Shown here: positions 18,961 to 27,024 of the stretch, one piece after another
Layout of the letters: each line of letters starts with the position of its first letter
How positions within the stretch are numbered: the first letter of the stretch is position 1
Source of the DNA: Xiheimicrobium sp052034585
GTDB taxonomy: Bacteria > Myxococcota > Myxococcia > Myxococcales > Myxococcaceae
Direction of reading: 5' to 3'
Length of the DNA: 64,000 bases
Assembly: GCA_052034585.1 (NCBI GenBank)
Contig: JBPOIJ010000011.1
Location: 57,289 to 121,288 of the forward strand
The notes under the pieces: model-generated
Database searches by the model: none
Seen by the model: only the letters and a program-made list of their open reading frames with translations
What the model was told of the DNA's origin: nothing
Program-made: the position numbers and the translations under genes

Positions 18961-20931
18961 GTGTATCGCCTGGTGGGCCGCCTCGAGAGCTCGGAGCTGA
19001 GCGAGCTGTACCGTGCCGAGCGGCCGACCGGGGCCCAGGTGGTGGTGAAGCTCTTTCACCCGAAGACCTCCGACGTCGCCTACGCGAAGGTGATCGCCGA
19101 CTACGCGTCGCGGCTGCAGTCGGTCAACACGGCCGGCATCGCGCGGGTGCTCGAGGTGGGGTTCCTCCAGCGGCGGCTGGCGATCGTCCGTGAAGATCGC
19201 GGCAAGTACACGCTGGGCCAGGCGCTCAATCGGCTCAACACCCGGGAAGTGGTGCTGCCGCCCGCGGTCGCGCTCGCCTTCGTCATCGAGCTCGCCGACA
19301 CCCTCGACGCGGCGCACCGGGCCGAGGTCGTGCATGGAGCGCTCACGCCCGGAAACGTGCTCCTCGGCGCCGACGGGCGATCGGCGCTGGCCGACTTCGG
19401 CGCACTCGAGGCGCTGATGGCCTCCGATGGCTTGCGGCGCGCGTTCGGGGCGCGGGGCCGCTCGAGCTATCGCGCGCCCGAGCTCAAGGCGGCTGGCGCG
19501 GGAACGCCGGCGAGCGACGTCTATGCGCTGGGGGCGCTCGCCTACGAGCTGCTCACCTTGAAGGAACCGTCGGTCGGGCGTGACTCGTTGTCGACTCGCC
19601 AAGGGGAGAAGCTGCCGCCGCCGAGCCGGCTGGTTCGACGACTCCACTCGCGCATCGATCCGATCATCATGCGCGCGCTCGAGCCCTCGGCCACTCGCCG
19701 ACATCGCAGCGCGGCCGAGCTCGCCGACGGGCTGCGCGAGTTCCTCTCGGCGCAGGGCGGCATTCCGGGGCGCGACGACGTGAAGAAGTTCGTCGAGGAG
19801 CTCTTCCCTCGCGACGTCGTGCTCAACCAGCTCGGCCCCGTTCCCTTCGATGGGCAGTTCGAGCTCGAGCCGATCGCCGGGGTGTCGGGACTCGTCGCGG
19901 CGGAGCTGCCCGAGGTTGGCGTGCGGCCGTCCTTCTCCGGAGGGGTGATCGACGATCGCACCTCCACCTCCGATGGCTTGCCGGTCTTCGCGATCACCGG
20001 CGAGCCGAGCGCCCACGAGACCCAGCCGCTCTCGAAGGCCGATGCGAACGACCCGTCGCTCCAAGAGACGATGAAGTCGCCACCGCCACCGCTGGACCCG
20101 CCCAAGCGCATCACCTGGGACGCGCCGGTGGGGCCGATCCCCGACGGGCCGAAGCCGGGAGAGGCCGTCGACGAGGTCTCGAAGCGGCTCAAGGCGATCG
20201 AGGACTTCGCTCCGCACGACACCCAGCCGACGACGGCGAAGGAGAAGGAGCGGCAAGGCCCGACGCCGCAGAAGAACTCCGATCGGCAGCGGCTCAAGAC
20301 GATCCTCACCTTCGCGGTGCCGTTCAAACGCGACACCGACTACGTGCCGCCCGACTGGCGAAAGGAACGAGAAGATCGCAAGCGCGCTGGCCGCATGGCG
20401 GTGCGGGGTGGGGCGGCGATTCTCACCATCTTCACCATCGGCATCGTCGGCTTCTGGCTGCTGCGCACGAGCGACGCGATCGGCGATCTGATCTCGTGGA
20501 TGCCGAGGCCGATCGAAGAACAGCTCCAGAAGCTCCGAAAGCCGAAAGTGGTGGGCGCGCCGCCGCCGGGCCTCGTGCTGCCGACCGTGAAGCTGCCCGA
20601 CTTCGACCGGCAAAACGGCAAGCCTCCTCCGAAGCCCGACCCCGATCCGCCGCCCAAGCGCGTCGAGGCGCCGAAGCCCCCCAAACCGCCTCCGGCAGCG
20701 AACTGTTACGCGCCGCCGAGCGGAACGACCGGCTTCCTCACGGTGAGCCTCGCGCGCAGCGGCCGGGTCGAGATCGACGGTGTGCGGGTGTGCAGCGCGG
20801 TCACCAAGCTGCCCGTCAGCCCGGGGCCGCACCAGGTGAAGGTCGTCGACGCCAAGACGAAGCAGGAATGGAAGTCGACGATGCGCTTCGAAGCTGGCAA
20901 GCAGGCGAAGATCGACCCGTCCTTCCGATGA
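18961..20931 (+). CDS. Membrane pseudokinase with C-terminal PEGA-like domain
   Basis: 656 residues, GTG start. The N-terminal 270 residues have a Hanks kinase layout: VVVK (K30), DFG (145-147), a P+1/APE region YRAPELK, DVYALGALAYELLT. The catalytic loop, however, is HGALTPGN (125-132) in place of HRDxxxxN, so the catalytic Asp is lost and phosphotransfer is unlikely. A long Pro-rich linker leads to one transmembrane helix (about 480-500, AAILTIFTIGIVGFWLL) and, after a Pro/Lys-rich stretch, a PEGA-like domain (GFLTVSLARSGRVEIDGV...SPGPHQVKV) that would lie outside the membrane. The stop overlaps the response-regulator ATG by four bases. It probably senses or scaffolds for that regulator (inference). 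Confidence 0.85.
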   Translation: MYRLVGRLESSELSELYRAERPTGAQVVVKLFHPKTSDVAYAKVIADYASRLQSVNTAGIARVLEVGFLQRRLAIVREDRGKYTLGQALNRLNTREVVLPPAVALAFVIELADTLDAAHRAEVVHGALTPGNVLLGADGRSALADFGALEALMASDGLRRAFGARGRSSYRAPELKAAGAGTPASDVYALGALAYELLTLKEPSVGRDSLSTRQGEKLPPPSRLVRRLHSRIDPIIMRALEPSATRRHRSAAELADGLREFLSAQGGIPGRDDVKKFVEELFPRDVVLNQLGPVPFDGQFELEPIAGVSGLVAAELPEVGVRPSFSGGVIDDRTSTSDGLPVFAITGEPSAHETQPLSKADANDPSLQETMKSPPPPLDPPKRITWDAPVGPIPDGPKPGEAVDEVSKRLKAIEDFAPHDTQPTTAKEKERQGPTPQKNSDRQRLKTILTFAVPFKRDTDYVPPDWRKEREDRKRAGRMAVRGGAAILTIFTIGIVGFWLLRTSDAIGDLISWMPRPIEEQLQKLRKPKVVGAPPPGLVLPTVKLPDFDRQNGKPPPKPDPDPPPKRVEAPKPPKPPPAANCYAPPSGTTGFLTVSLARSGRVEIDGVRVCSAVTKLPVSPGPHQVKVVDAKTKQEWKSTMRFEAGKQAKIDPSFR

Positions 20932-21587
20932 CCGCCGAGACCGTTCGCATCTACGTGGTGGAAGATCAGGCGCCGCTGCTGGCGAACCTGCTCAAGGCGC
21001 TCGCGGCCTTCCCCGAGCTGCAGGTCGTCGGCTCGGCGAGAGACGGTGAGAGCGGCGTCGACGAGATGGTGAAGCTGGTGCCCCAGTTGGTGCTGCTCGA
21101 TCTCGAGCTCCCCGGCATCGACGGCATCGAGGTGACGCGCCGGCTCAAGCGACGGGTGCCGCAGGTCGAGGTGCTGATCCTCACCTCGTTCGACGACGAA
21201 CAGAAGGTCTACGAGGCGATGCAGGCGGGCGCGTCGGGCTACCTGGTGAAGCGCGTGGGGCCCGAGAAGATCCGCTCGGGCATTCACGAGGTGATGGCCG
21301 GCGGAACGGTGCTCGAGGCGCGCATCGCACGGCGGTTCTGGAACTACTTCCAATCGGTGCAGGCGAAGCCGGCCCAGCCGCAGAACCCGTGGGGCCTGAC
21401 GCCAGTGGAGATGGACGTGCTGCGCTACGTCGCGAAGGGGCTGTCGAACGCGGAGGTCGGGCGGGTGATGGAGCTCGAGCGCCGCACCGTGCGCACCCAC
21501 CTCGGCCACGTCTACAAGAAGCTCGGAGTGAACTCGCACGTCGACGCGGTGGTGATGGCGCTCAAGGCCGGGTTGGTCGAGCTGTGA
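20928..21587 (+). CDS. NarL/FixJ-type response regulator
   Basis: 219 residues. The receiver domain (about 5-125) has the acidic pair in VVEDQ, the phosphoacceptor Asp in LVLLDLELPG, and Lys in GYLVKR. A LuxR-type helix-turn-helix follows (about 155-215): LTPVEMDVLRYVAKGLSNAEVG. ATGA overlap with the preceding pseudokinase gene and GTGA overlap with the following hydrolase gene show translational coupling. No histidine kinase is adjacent, so the phosphate source is unknown; the neighbouring kinase-like protein appears inactive. It should bind DNA as a dimer when phosphorylated. Confidence 0.93.
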   Translation: MTAETVRIYVVEDQAPLLANLLKALAAFPELQVVGSARDGESGVDEMVKLVPQLVLLDLELPGIDGIEVTRRLKRRVPQVEVLILTSFDDEQKVYEAMQAGASGYLVKRVGPEKIRSGIHEVMAGGTVLEARIARRFWNYFQSVQAKPAQPQNPWGLTPVEMDVLRYVAKGLSNAEVGRVMELERRTVRTHLGHVYKKLGVNSHVDAVVMALKAGLVEL

Positions 21588-22507
21588 TCGCGTGGGTGGT
21601 GCTGGTCGCGCTGGCAGCGCCTGAGCTGACGATCTCGCATCGACGCGTCGACACCGCCGACGGAGTGGCCCTCGCGCTCTATCGCTACCGGGTTGGCGCC
21701 CAGCCGAACGACTCGTGCCCGATCCTCCTCGTTCCCGACCTCGGCTTCACCCGGTCGGCCTTCGACTTCGAGGGCAAGGGGCTGGCGCGAGCGCTCGCCG
21801 AGACGGGGCGAACCGTCTACGTCGTGGAGCTGCGCGGCCAGGGCAAGTCGGGGCCGGCAGACTCGCTCGAGAAGCTGGGGACGATCGACTTTCCCCGCGT
21901 GCTGGAGGTCATCGGCGCGCCACACCTCGACGTCGTGGTGCAAGGCTGGGCGGGTTCGATCGTCTTGGCCGCGAACGCCGACGATCCTCGGCTGCGCAAG
22001 GTGGTCGCGCTGAACACCCCGCTCCTCGCCGAGGTGCCGAGCGCGCTCGCCGAACGCTTCCTGCTCGAGGGAGGCCACTTTTCCGAGCTCGGCTCGTCGC
22101 CCGAGGGCCGAACGGTCTTCGACGAGCTCTTCGCGCTCTGGGCCGAGCTCGACCCTCACACGCGCTCGGCCTTCCTCGCCAACGGCACGCGTGATCTCTC
22201 CCGCCCGATCGCCAACGAGCTCCTCGCGTGGATGAGGACGGGAGATCTCCCGCTGCCCGAGCGCTCGCTGGTGACTCGCCTGTCGAGCTGGAAGAAGCCC
22301 ACCCTCCTGTTGTTGGGGCTGGCCGATGGGTTCGCTCCGCCCGAGCAGTGCGCGGTCTGGCGCGAGCGCGCGCCTGGACCGATCCAGCTCCGCACCTTCA
22401 GCCGCGTCGAGACGGGCGACGACTTCGCGCACCTCTCGATCCTGCTGGGCAGGCGCGCCCCAACGATGGTCTACCCGCGCATCATCGGCTTCTTGGAGGA
22501 TCGATGA
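21584..22507 (+). CDS. Alpha/beta hydrolase-fold protein with degenerate nucleophile elbow
   Basis: 307 residues from a GTG overlapping the response-regulator stop (GTGA). A hydrophobic N-terminus (VIAWVVLVALAAPEL) could be a signal peptide. The fold is recognisable from ILLVPDLGFTRSAFDFEGKGLARAL, TVYVVELRGQGKSG and LDVVVQGWAGSIVL. At the nucleophile elbow the expected GxSxG reads GWAGS, so the catalytic Ser is replaced by Ala; ordinary esterase activity is improbable unless another residue substitutes. It ends with an ATGA overlap to a second hydrolase that has an intact elbow, suggesting a duplicated pair that diverged, perhaps forming a heterodimer (inference). Confidence 0.78.
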   Translation: MIAWVVLVALAAPELTISHRRVDTADGVALALYRYRVGAQPNDSCPILLVPDLGFTRSAFDFEGKGLARALAETGRTVYVVELRGQGKSGPADSLEKLGTIDFPRVLEVIGAPHLDVVVQGWAGSIVLAANADDPRLRKVVALNTPLLAEVPSALAERFLLEGGHFSELGSSPEGRTVFDELFALWAELDPHTRSAFLANGTRDLSRPIANELLAWMRTGDLPLPERSLVTRLSSWKKPTLLLLGLADGFAPPEQCAVWRERAPGPIQLRTFSRVETGDDFAHLSILLGRRAPTMVYPRIIGFLEDR

Positions 22508-23565
22508 AGGCGGCGATCGCGTTCACGCTCGTGCTCACGTCCTGCGCGAACCTCCGGGTGGTGCCGCTGCCGGCCGAGGCCGAGCGCCATCGTCCCAAGA
22601 CGAGTGACGGCTGGGAGATCTCCCTCGTCCGCTACCGGCCCACTGGCGCGCCGACGGGCCGCCCGGTGCTGCTCTGTCACGGCATCTCGGCGAACGAGCG
22701 CAACATGGATCTCGACGACGAGCACTCCATGGCGCGGTGGTTCGCCTCTCGAGGACGCGAGGCGTGGACGATGTCGGTGCGGGCGACCGGCGACAGCGAT
22801 CGGCCCGATCCCGAGAAGGGTCGAACGCTCCCGATCCGCTTCGATCACTACTGGCAGCACGATCTCCCGACCGCGATCGAGCACGTCAAGCGTGTCTCCG
22901 GCGCCGACGCGATCGACTACGCCGGCCACTCGATGGGCGGAATGATCGCCTACGCGTACCTCTCGCAAGGCGGCAACGGGCTGCACGCGGTGGCGACGCT
23001 CGGCTCTCCCACCCGGCTCGACTGGGGCACCGGGCTCGAGTCGCTCCTGCGCACCTTGGGGCCGAAGGTCGTCACCGAGGAGATGATGTTCCCTTCGCGG
23101 CTCGGCGCCTCGGTCTCCGCGCCGATGCAGACCTGGTTCGACGACGGCCCGTTTCAACGCTTCTTCTACAACCCCGAATCGACCAAGCCCGAGACCTGGC
23201 AGCGGCTCGTGGTCTACGGCACCGCCGACACCGCAGGAGGCGTCGCGAAGCAGTTGCTCGAGGTGATCGACACCGGGCGCTTCGCCTCCTTCGACGGGCG
23301 CATCGACTTCCGCGCCGACATGGCGCGCATTCACGTGCCGGTGATCGTCGTCGCCGCCAAGCTCGATCGCGTCGCCCCGACGCCGGCAGTCAAGGACGGC
23401 TTTCGTGCGCTCGGCGGACCGAAGAAGTGGCTGTTGATTACCCGGGCGAACGGCGCGAGCGGCGAGTACGGTCACATGGATCTCGTCATCGGCGAGCGTG
23501 CCCCTGCCGAGGTCTTTCGCCCAGTGCTCGACTTCTTCAACCAGCACGAACCCCCGAGGATCTGA
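22504..23565 (+). CDS. Alpha/beta hydrolase lipoprotein
   Basis: 353 residues. MKAAIAFTLVLTSCAN is a lipoprotein signal with lipobox LTSC. The hydrolase fold has an oxyanion-loop region VLLCHGISANERNMDL, the nucleophile elbow GHSMGG, an acid residue region VIVVAAKLDRVAP and a late His (YGHMDLV). It most resembles lipases/esterases of the lysosomal-lipase type. It would act at the envelope. Its ATG overlaps the stop of the preceding hydrolase-like gene, and its stop overlaps the next M16 peptidase start (TGATG), so all are one transcription unit. Confidence 0.88.
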   Translation: MKAAIAFTLVLTSCANLRVVPLPAEAERHRPKTSDGWEISLVRYRPTGAPTGRPVLLCHGISANERNMDLDDEHSMARWFASRGREAWTMSVRATGDSDRPDPEKGRTLPIRFDHYWQHDLPTAIEHVKRVSGADAIDYAGHSMGGMIAYAYLSQGGNGLHAVATLGSPTRLDWGTGLESLLRTLGPKVVTEEMMFPSRLGASVSAPMQTWFDDGPFQRFFYNPESTKPETWQRLVVYGTADTAGGVAKQLLEVIDTGRFASFDGRIDFRADMARIHVPVIVVAAKLDRVAPTPAVKDGFRALGGPKKWLLITRANGASGEYGHMDLVIGERAPAEVFRPVLDFFNQHEPPRI

Positions 23566-24908
23566 TGTCCACCGCTACTCGCCGTGTGAAGGCCGCGCCG
23601 GTCAAGCTGCCGCCTGCCTTCACTCAGCTCGCCGACTCGGTGATCGAGACCAAGCTCCCGAACGGGCTCAAGATTCGCCTCGTTCCGAACGACGCGGTGC
23701 CGACCTGCAGCTACTACACGTTCTTCAAGGTGGGGGCCCGCAACGAGCGGCCCGGCATCACCGGCATCAGCCACCTCTTCGAGCACATGATGTTCAACGG
23801 CGCGAAGAAATACGGGCCGGGCATGTTCGACAAGGTGCTCGAGTCGAACGGCGGCAGCTCGAACGCGTACACCTCGAACGATCTCACCGTCTACTACGAG
23901 GACTTCATGGCCGAGGCGCTCGAGTGGGTGATCGACCTCGAGAGCGATCGCATGCGCTCGTTGGCCGTGACGCCGAAGATGCTCGCGAGCGAGCGGCAGG
24001 TGGTGATGGAGGAGCGTCGCCTGCGCGTCGACAACGAGATCGCCGGAATGATGGACGAAGAGCTCGGCGCGCTCGTCTACAAGGCGCACCCGTACCGCTG
24101 GCCGGTGATCGGGTGGATGGGCGACATCGAGAACATCAGCCGCGCCGACTGCCTCGACTACTTCCGCACCTACTACGCACCGAACAACGCGACCGTGTAC
24201 CTGGCGGGAGACTTCGACCCGACGCGGGCCATCGCGCTGATCAAGAAGTACTACGGCACCATCAAGGCCGGGCCGGCGGTGCCTGCAGTGCTCGACGCCG
24301 AGCCGGAGCAGAAGGGCGAGCGGCGGGCCGAGGTGCACCACCCGGCGCAGGCCCACTCGATGTTGATCGCCTGGCGTGGTCCCAAGGGCAACGATCACGA
24401 CACGCTCGTGCTCGACGTGGTGCAGTACGTGCTCTCGGTCGGCCAGTCGAGCCGCCTCACCAAGCGGCTCGTGTACGAGCTGGAAGCGGTGGTGAGCGTG
24501 TCGGTCGATTGGACGTGGCGCTTCGATCCCGGTGCCTTCACCATCGGGCTCGAGCTGAAGCCTGGTGGGAACCCGGCCGAGGCAGAAGCCGCGCTCTACG
24601 TCGAGCTCGAGCGGCTCGGGCGAGACGGCCTCGACGCACGGGAACTCGAGAAGGCGAAGAACAACCTCGCGGCGACCCTGATGCGAGAGCTGACGACCAA
24701 CAGCGGGCGCGCGCACGCGCTGGGGACCTACGAGCTCATGCTGGGTGACTGGCGCCGAGGCCTCGCCCTGCCGAGCGCCTACGACGCGATCACCGCGGAG
24801 GACGTCAAGCGGGTGGTGAACAAGTACCTCGGCAAGGAGCGCCGCAACGTCGTCACCCTGGTGCCCTCCAACGGGGCGGCGGCGGCGGAGGCGGGAGTGG
24901 CGGCATGA
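23565..24908 (+). CDS. M16 (pitrilysin/processing-peptidase) family zinc protease, catalytic member
   Basis: 447 residues. The inverted zinc motif HLFEH (H70, E73, H74) is intact, with a further Glu some 75 residues on in the segment VVMEERRLRVDNE that can supply the third ligand. NGLKIRLV near the N-terminus and the C-terminal repeat half are typical of the roughly 50-kDa bacterial processing-peptidase subfamily. No signal peptide is seen at the chosen start (TGATG overlap with the hydrolase gene), so it may be cytoplasmic. It pairs with the downstream M16 homologue as in heterodimeric processing peptidases. Confidence 0.93.
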   Translation: MSTATRRVKAAPVKLPPAFTQLADSVIETKLPNGLKIRLVPNDAVPTCSYYTFFKVGARNERPGITGISHLFEHMMFNGAKKYGPGMFDKVLESNGGSSNAYTSNDLTVYYEDFMAEALEWVIDLESDRMRSLAVTPKMLASERQVVMEERRLRVDNEIAGMMDEELGALVYKAHPYRWPVIGWMGDIENISRADCLDYFRTYYAPNNATVYLAGDFDPTRAIALIKKYYGTIKAGPAVPAVLDAEPEQKGERRAEVHHPAQAHSMLIAWRGPKGNDHDTLVLDVVQYVLSVGQSSRLTKRLVYELEAVVSVSVDWTWRFDPGAFTIGLELKPGGNPAEAEAALYVELERLGRDGLDARELEKAKNNLAATLMRELTTNSGRAHALGTYELMLGDWRRGLALPSAYDAITAEDVKRVVNKYLGKERRNVVTLVPSNGAAAAEAGVAA

Positions 24909-26254
24909 AGTCGGCTGCGACGGCGATGAAGCTGAGGCCCCTCAAGCTCCCCCAGCACGAGAAACGCCGGCTGGCGAACGGGCTCACCTTGCACCTGGTG
25001 CCGCGGGGGCCCTTGCCGTTGGTGGCGGTGCGGCTCGTCATTCGCGGCGGGAGCGTGTGGGATCCTCCCGAGCGCGCGGGGGTCGCCGACTTCGCCTCGC
25101 GGCTCCTGCGGCGTGGGGCTGGTGGAAAGACCGCGGACGAGATCAGCGAGGCGGTCGACTTCGTCGGTGCGGCGATGGGCGGCTACGCGAACGAAGAGAA
25201 CGCGGTGCTGTCGTTGAGCACGCCGTCGCGGCACCTCGAGCCCATGATCGAGCTGATGAGCGTGCTCTTGCTCGACCCGCAGTTCCCCGACTCCGAGATC
25301 GAGCTGGCTCGGCGACGAACGCTCGCGCAGCTGCAGAACGAGCTCGACGATCCCGGCGCCCTCGCGGAGCGTGCCTGGGCGCGCGCGATGTGGGGCAAGC
25401 ACCCGTACGGTCACGAAGCCCTCGGGCAGCGGCGATCGATCGAGGCGATGAAGCGATCGGATCTGACGAACTTCCACCGCACGAGGCTGCGCCCTTCGCT
25501 CGCGCACCTCTACGTCGTCGGTGACATCGAGATCGAGCGCCTCACCACCGTCTGCGATCGGCTCTTTGGCTCGTGGAACGGTGGCAGCGACATCGCTCCG
25601 CTCATTCCCGAGTGGCTCGGCCCCGAGAAGGCGGGCGCGGTCGTCATCGTCGACAAGCCCGAGCAGACCCAGGTGCAGATGCGAATCGGTGCCATGGGCG
25701 TCAAGCGCGGCCACCCCGATCACTTCCCGCTCACGGTGATGAACGCGGTGTTGGGTGGAGGCTTCACCTCGCGCCTCATCACCGAGATCCGGGTGAAGCG
25801 CGGGCTCTCGTACGGCGCAGGGAGCAGCTTCGACATGATGGGCGGCGCGGGCACCTTCACCGTCAGCTCCTTCACCAAGACCGAGTCGATCAACGAGCTC
25901 ATCGACGTCGCGCTCGGTGAGGTGAAGAAGATGCGCACGAAGGGCCCGACGACCCACGAGGTCGAGACGATGAAGCGCTACATCAGCGGCCTCTACCCGG
26001 CACGGCTCGAGACGAACGAGGCGGTGGCGGGCGCGATCGCCGACGTGCAGCACTACTCGCTCCCCGAAGATTGGATCGGTGAGTATCGAGCCCGAATCAA
26101 CGCGGTGACGGTCAAGGAGGTCGCCGCCGCAGCCGCCAAACACCTCTTCGACGACAAACGAGTCGTCGTGCTCGTCGGCAACGCCGATCGACTCGAGCGC
26201 GCGGTGGAGAAGTACGGGCCAGTGACGGTGATGCGGCCTGGCGAGCTGGAGTGA
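24905..26254 (+). CDS. M16 family peptidase homologue, non-catalytic partner
   Basis: 449 residues. The fold matches the preceding protein (NGLTLHLVPRG, and late GGGFTSRLITEIRVKRGLSYG, the R...Y substrate-binding pair of the family), but the HxxEH zinc site is replaced by ADFASRLLRRG, so it should not hydrolyse peptides. M16 enzymes often work as an active/inactive pair, with the inactive subunit holding substrate. ATGA overlap with the active gene supports equimolar production. The 3' end overlaps the pseudouridine synthase gene (GTGA). Confidence 0.92.
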   Translation: MKSAATAMKLRPLKLPQHEKRRLANGLTLHLVPRGPLPLVAVRLVIRGGSVWDPPERAGVADFASRLLRRGAGGKTADEISEAVDFVGAAMGGYANEENAVLSLSTPSRHLEPMIELMSVLLLDPQFPDSEIELARRRTLAQLQNELDDPGALAERAWARAMWGKHPYGHEALGQRRSIEAMKRSDLTNFHRTRLRPSLAHLYVVGDIEIERLTTVCDRLFGSWNGGSDIAPLIPEWLGPEKAGAVVIVDKPEQTQVQMRIGAMGVKRGHPDHFPLTVMNAVLGGGFTSRLITEIRVKRGLSYGAGSSFDMMGGAGTFTVSSFTKTESINELIDVALGEVKKMRTKGPTTHEVETMKRYISGLYPARLETNEAVAGAIADVQHYSLPEDWIGEYRARINAVTVKEVAAAAAKHLFDDKRVVVLVGNADRLERAVEKYGPVTVMRPGELE

Positions 26255-26937
26255 CGGTTCGGCTCCTCACCCCGGTGGGACAGAGCGGGCTCGTCGCCGT
26301 CGACAAGCCACCTGGCGTGCTGGTGATCCCAGGGCGGGCAGGGGAGCGCGAAGGCGTGTGTCTGCGTGATGCGCTCGAGCGCTCTCTGGGCCGGAAGGTG
26401 TGGGTCGTGCACCGGCTCGATCGCGACACGTCGGGAGTGATCGTCTTCGCCCTCGACGCCGACGCCCACCGCTCCGCGTCCATGGCGTTCGAGGCGGGTG
26501 AGGTGAAGAAGCGCTACCTGGCGTTGGTCGAGGGCCGGGTCGAGGACGAGCTCGACGTCGAGCTGCCGCTCGTCGAGGGTCGCAAACGCACGATGAAGGT
26601 CGCGCCTCCCGGAGTCGAGGGCAAGCCCAGCCGGACGATCGTTCGCCCCGTCGAACGCTTCCGTCACGCGAGCCTCGTCGAGTGTGAGCCGCTGACTGGT
26701 CGGCAACATCAGCTTCGGGTGCACTTGCGGGCGCGCGGCCACCCGTTGCTGTTCGATCACCAGTACGGACGAAAGCAGCCGCTCCTCGAACGAGACCTGG
26801 GCGGGAGCTCGAGCGCGGTGGTGCTGGCCCGCACGCCGCTGCACGCCTCGAAGATCGAGCTCACGGGACTGGGCGTCGTCGAGGCGCCGCTGCCGGCCGA
26901 CATGAGCCAGGCCTTGGAGCTGCTTCGGAAGGGCTGA
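26251..26937 (+). CDS. RluA-family RNA pseudouridine synthase
   Basis: 228 residues, GTG start overlapping the previous stop. VAVDKPPGVLVIPG is the family opening, and HRLDRDTSGVIVFA (about residues 51-64) holds the catalytic Asp. GRQHQLRVHLRARGHPLLFD is the conserved RNA-binding/core segment. There is no S4 domain, so it is a short RluA-type enzyme that would isomerise a uridine in rRNA or tRNA; the site cannot be told from sequence. It closes the chain of overlapping genes; its place behind envelope and protease genes has no obvious functional reason. Confidence 0.93.
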   Translation: MTVRLLTPVGQSGLVAVDKPPGVLVIPGRAGEREGVCLRDALERSLGRKVWVVHRLDRDTSGVIVFALDADAHRSASMAFEAGEVKKRYLALVEGRVEDELDVELPLVEGRKRTMKVAPPGVEGKPSRTIVRPVERFRHASLVECEPLTGRQHQLRVHLRARGHPLLFDHQYGRKQPLLERDLGGSSSAVVLARTPLHASKIELTGLGVVEAPLPADMSQALELLRKG

Positions 26938-27024
26938 TCGAGGAGGACTCGCGTCCTCGAGCCTCGTGGAGTCTCCAGCCGTGCCAGCGGTTGTCGGGGG
27001 TTCCGCCGTGGTACGCAGCGTGCT

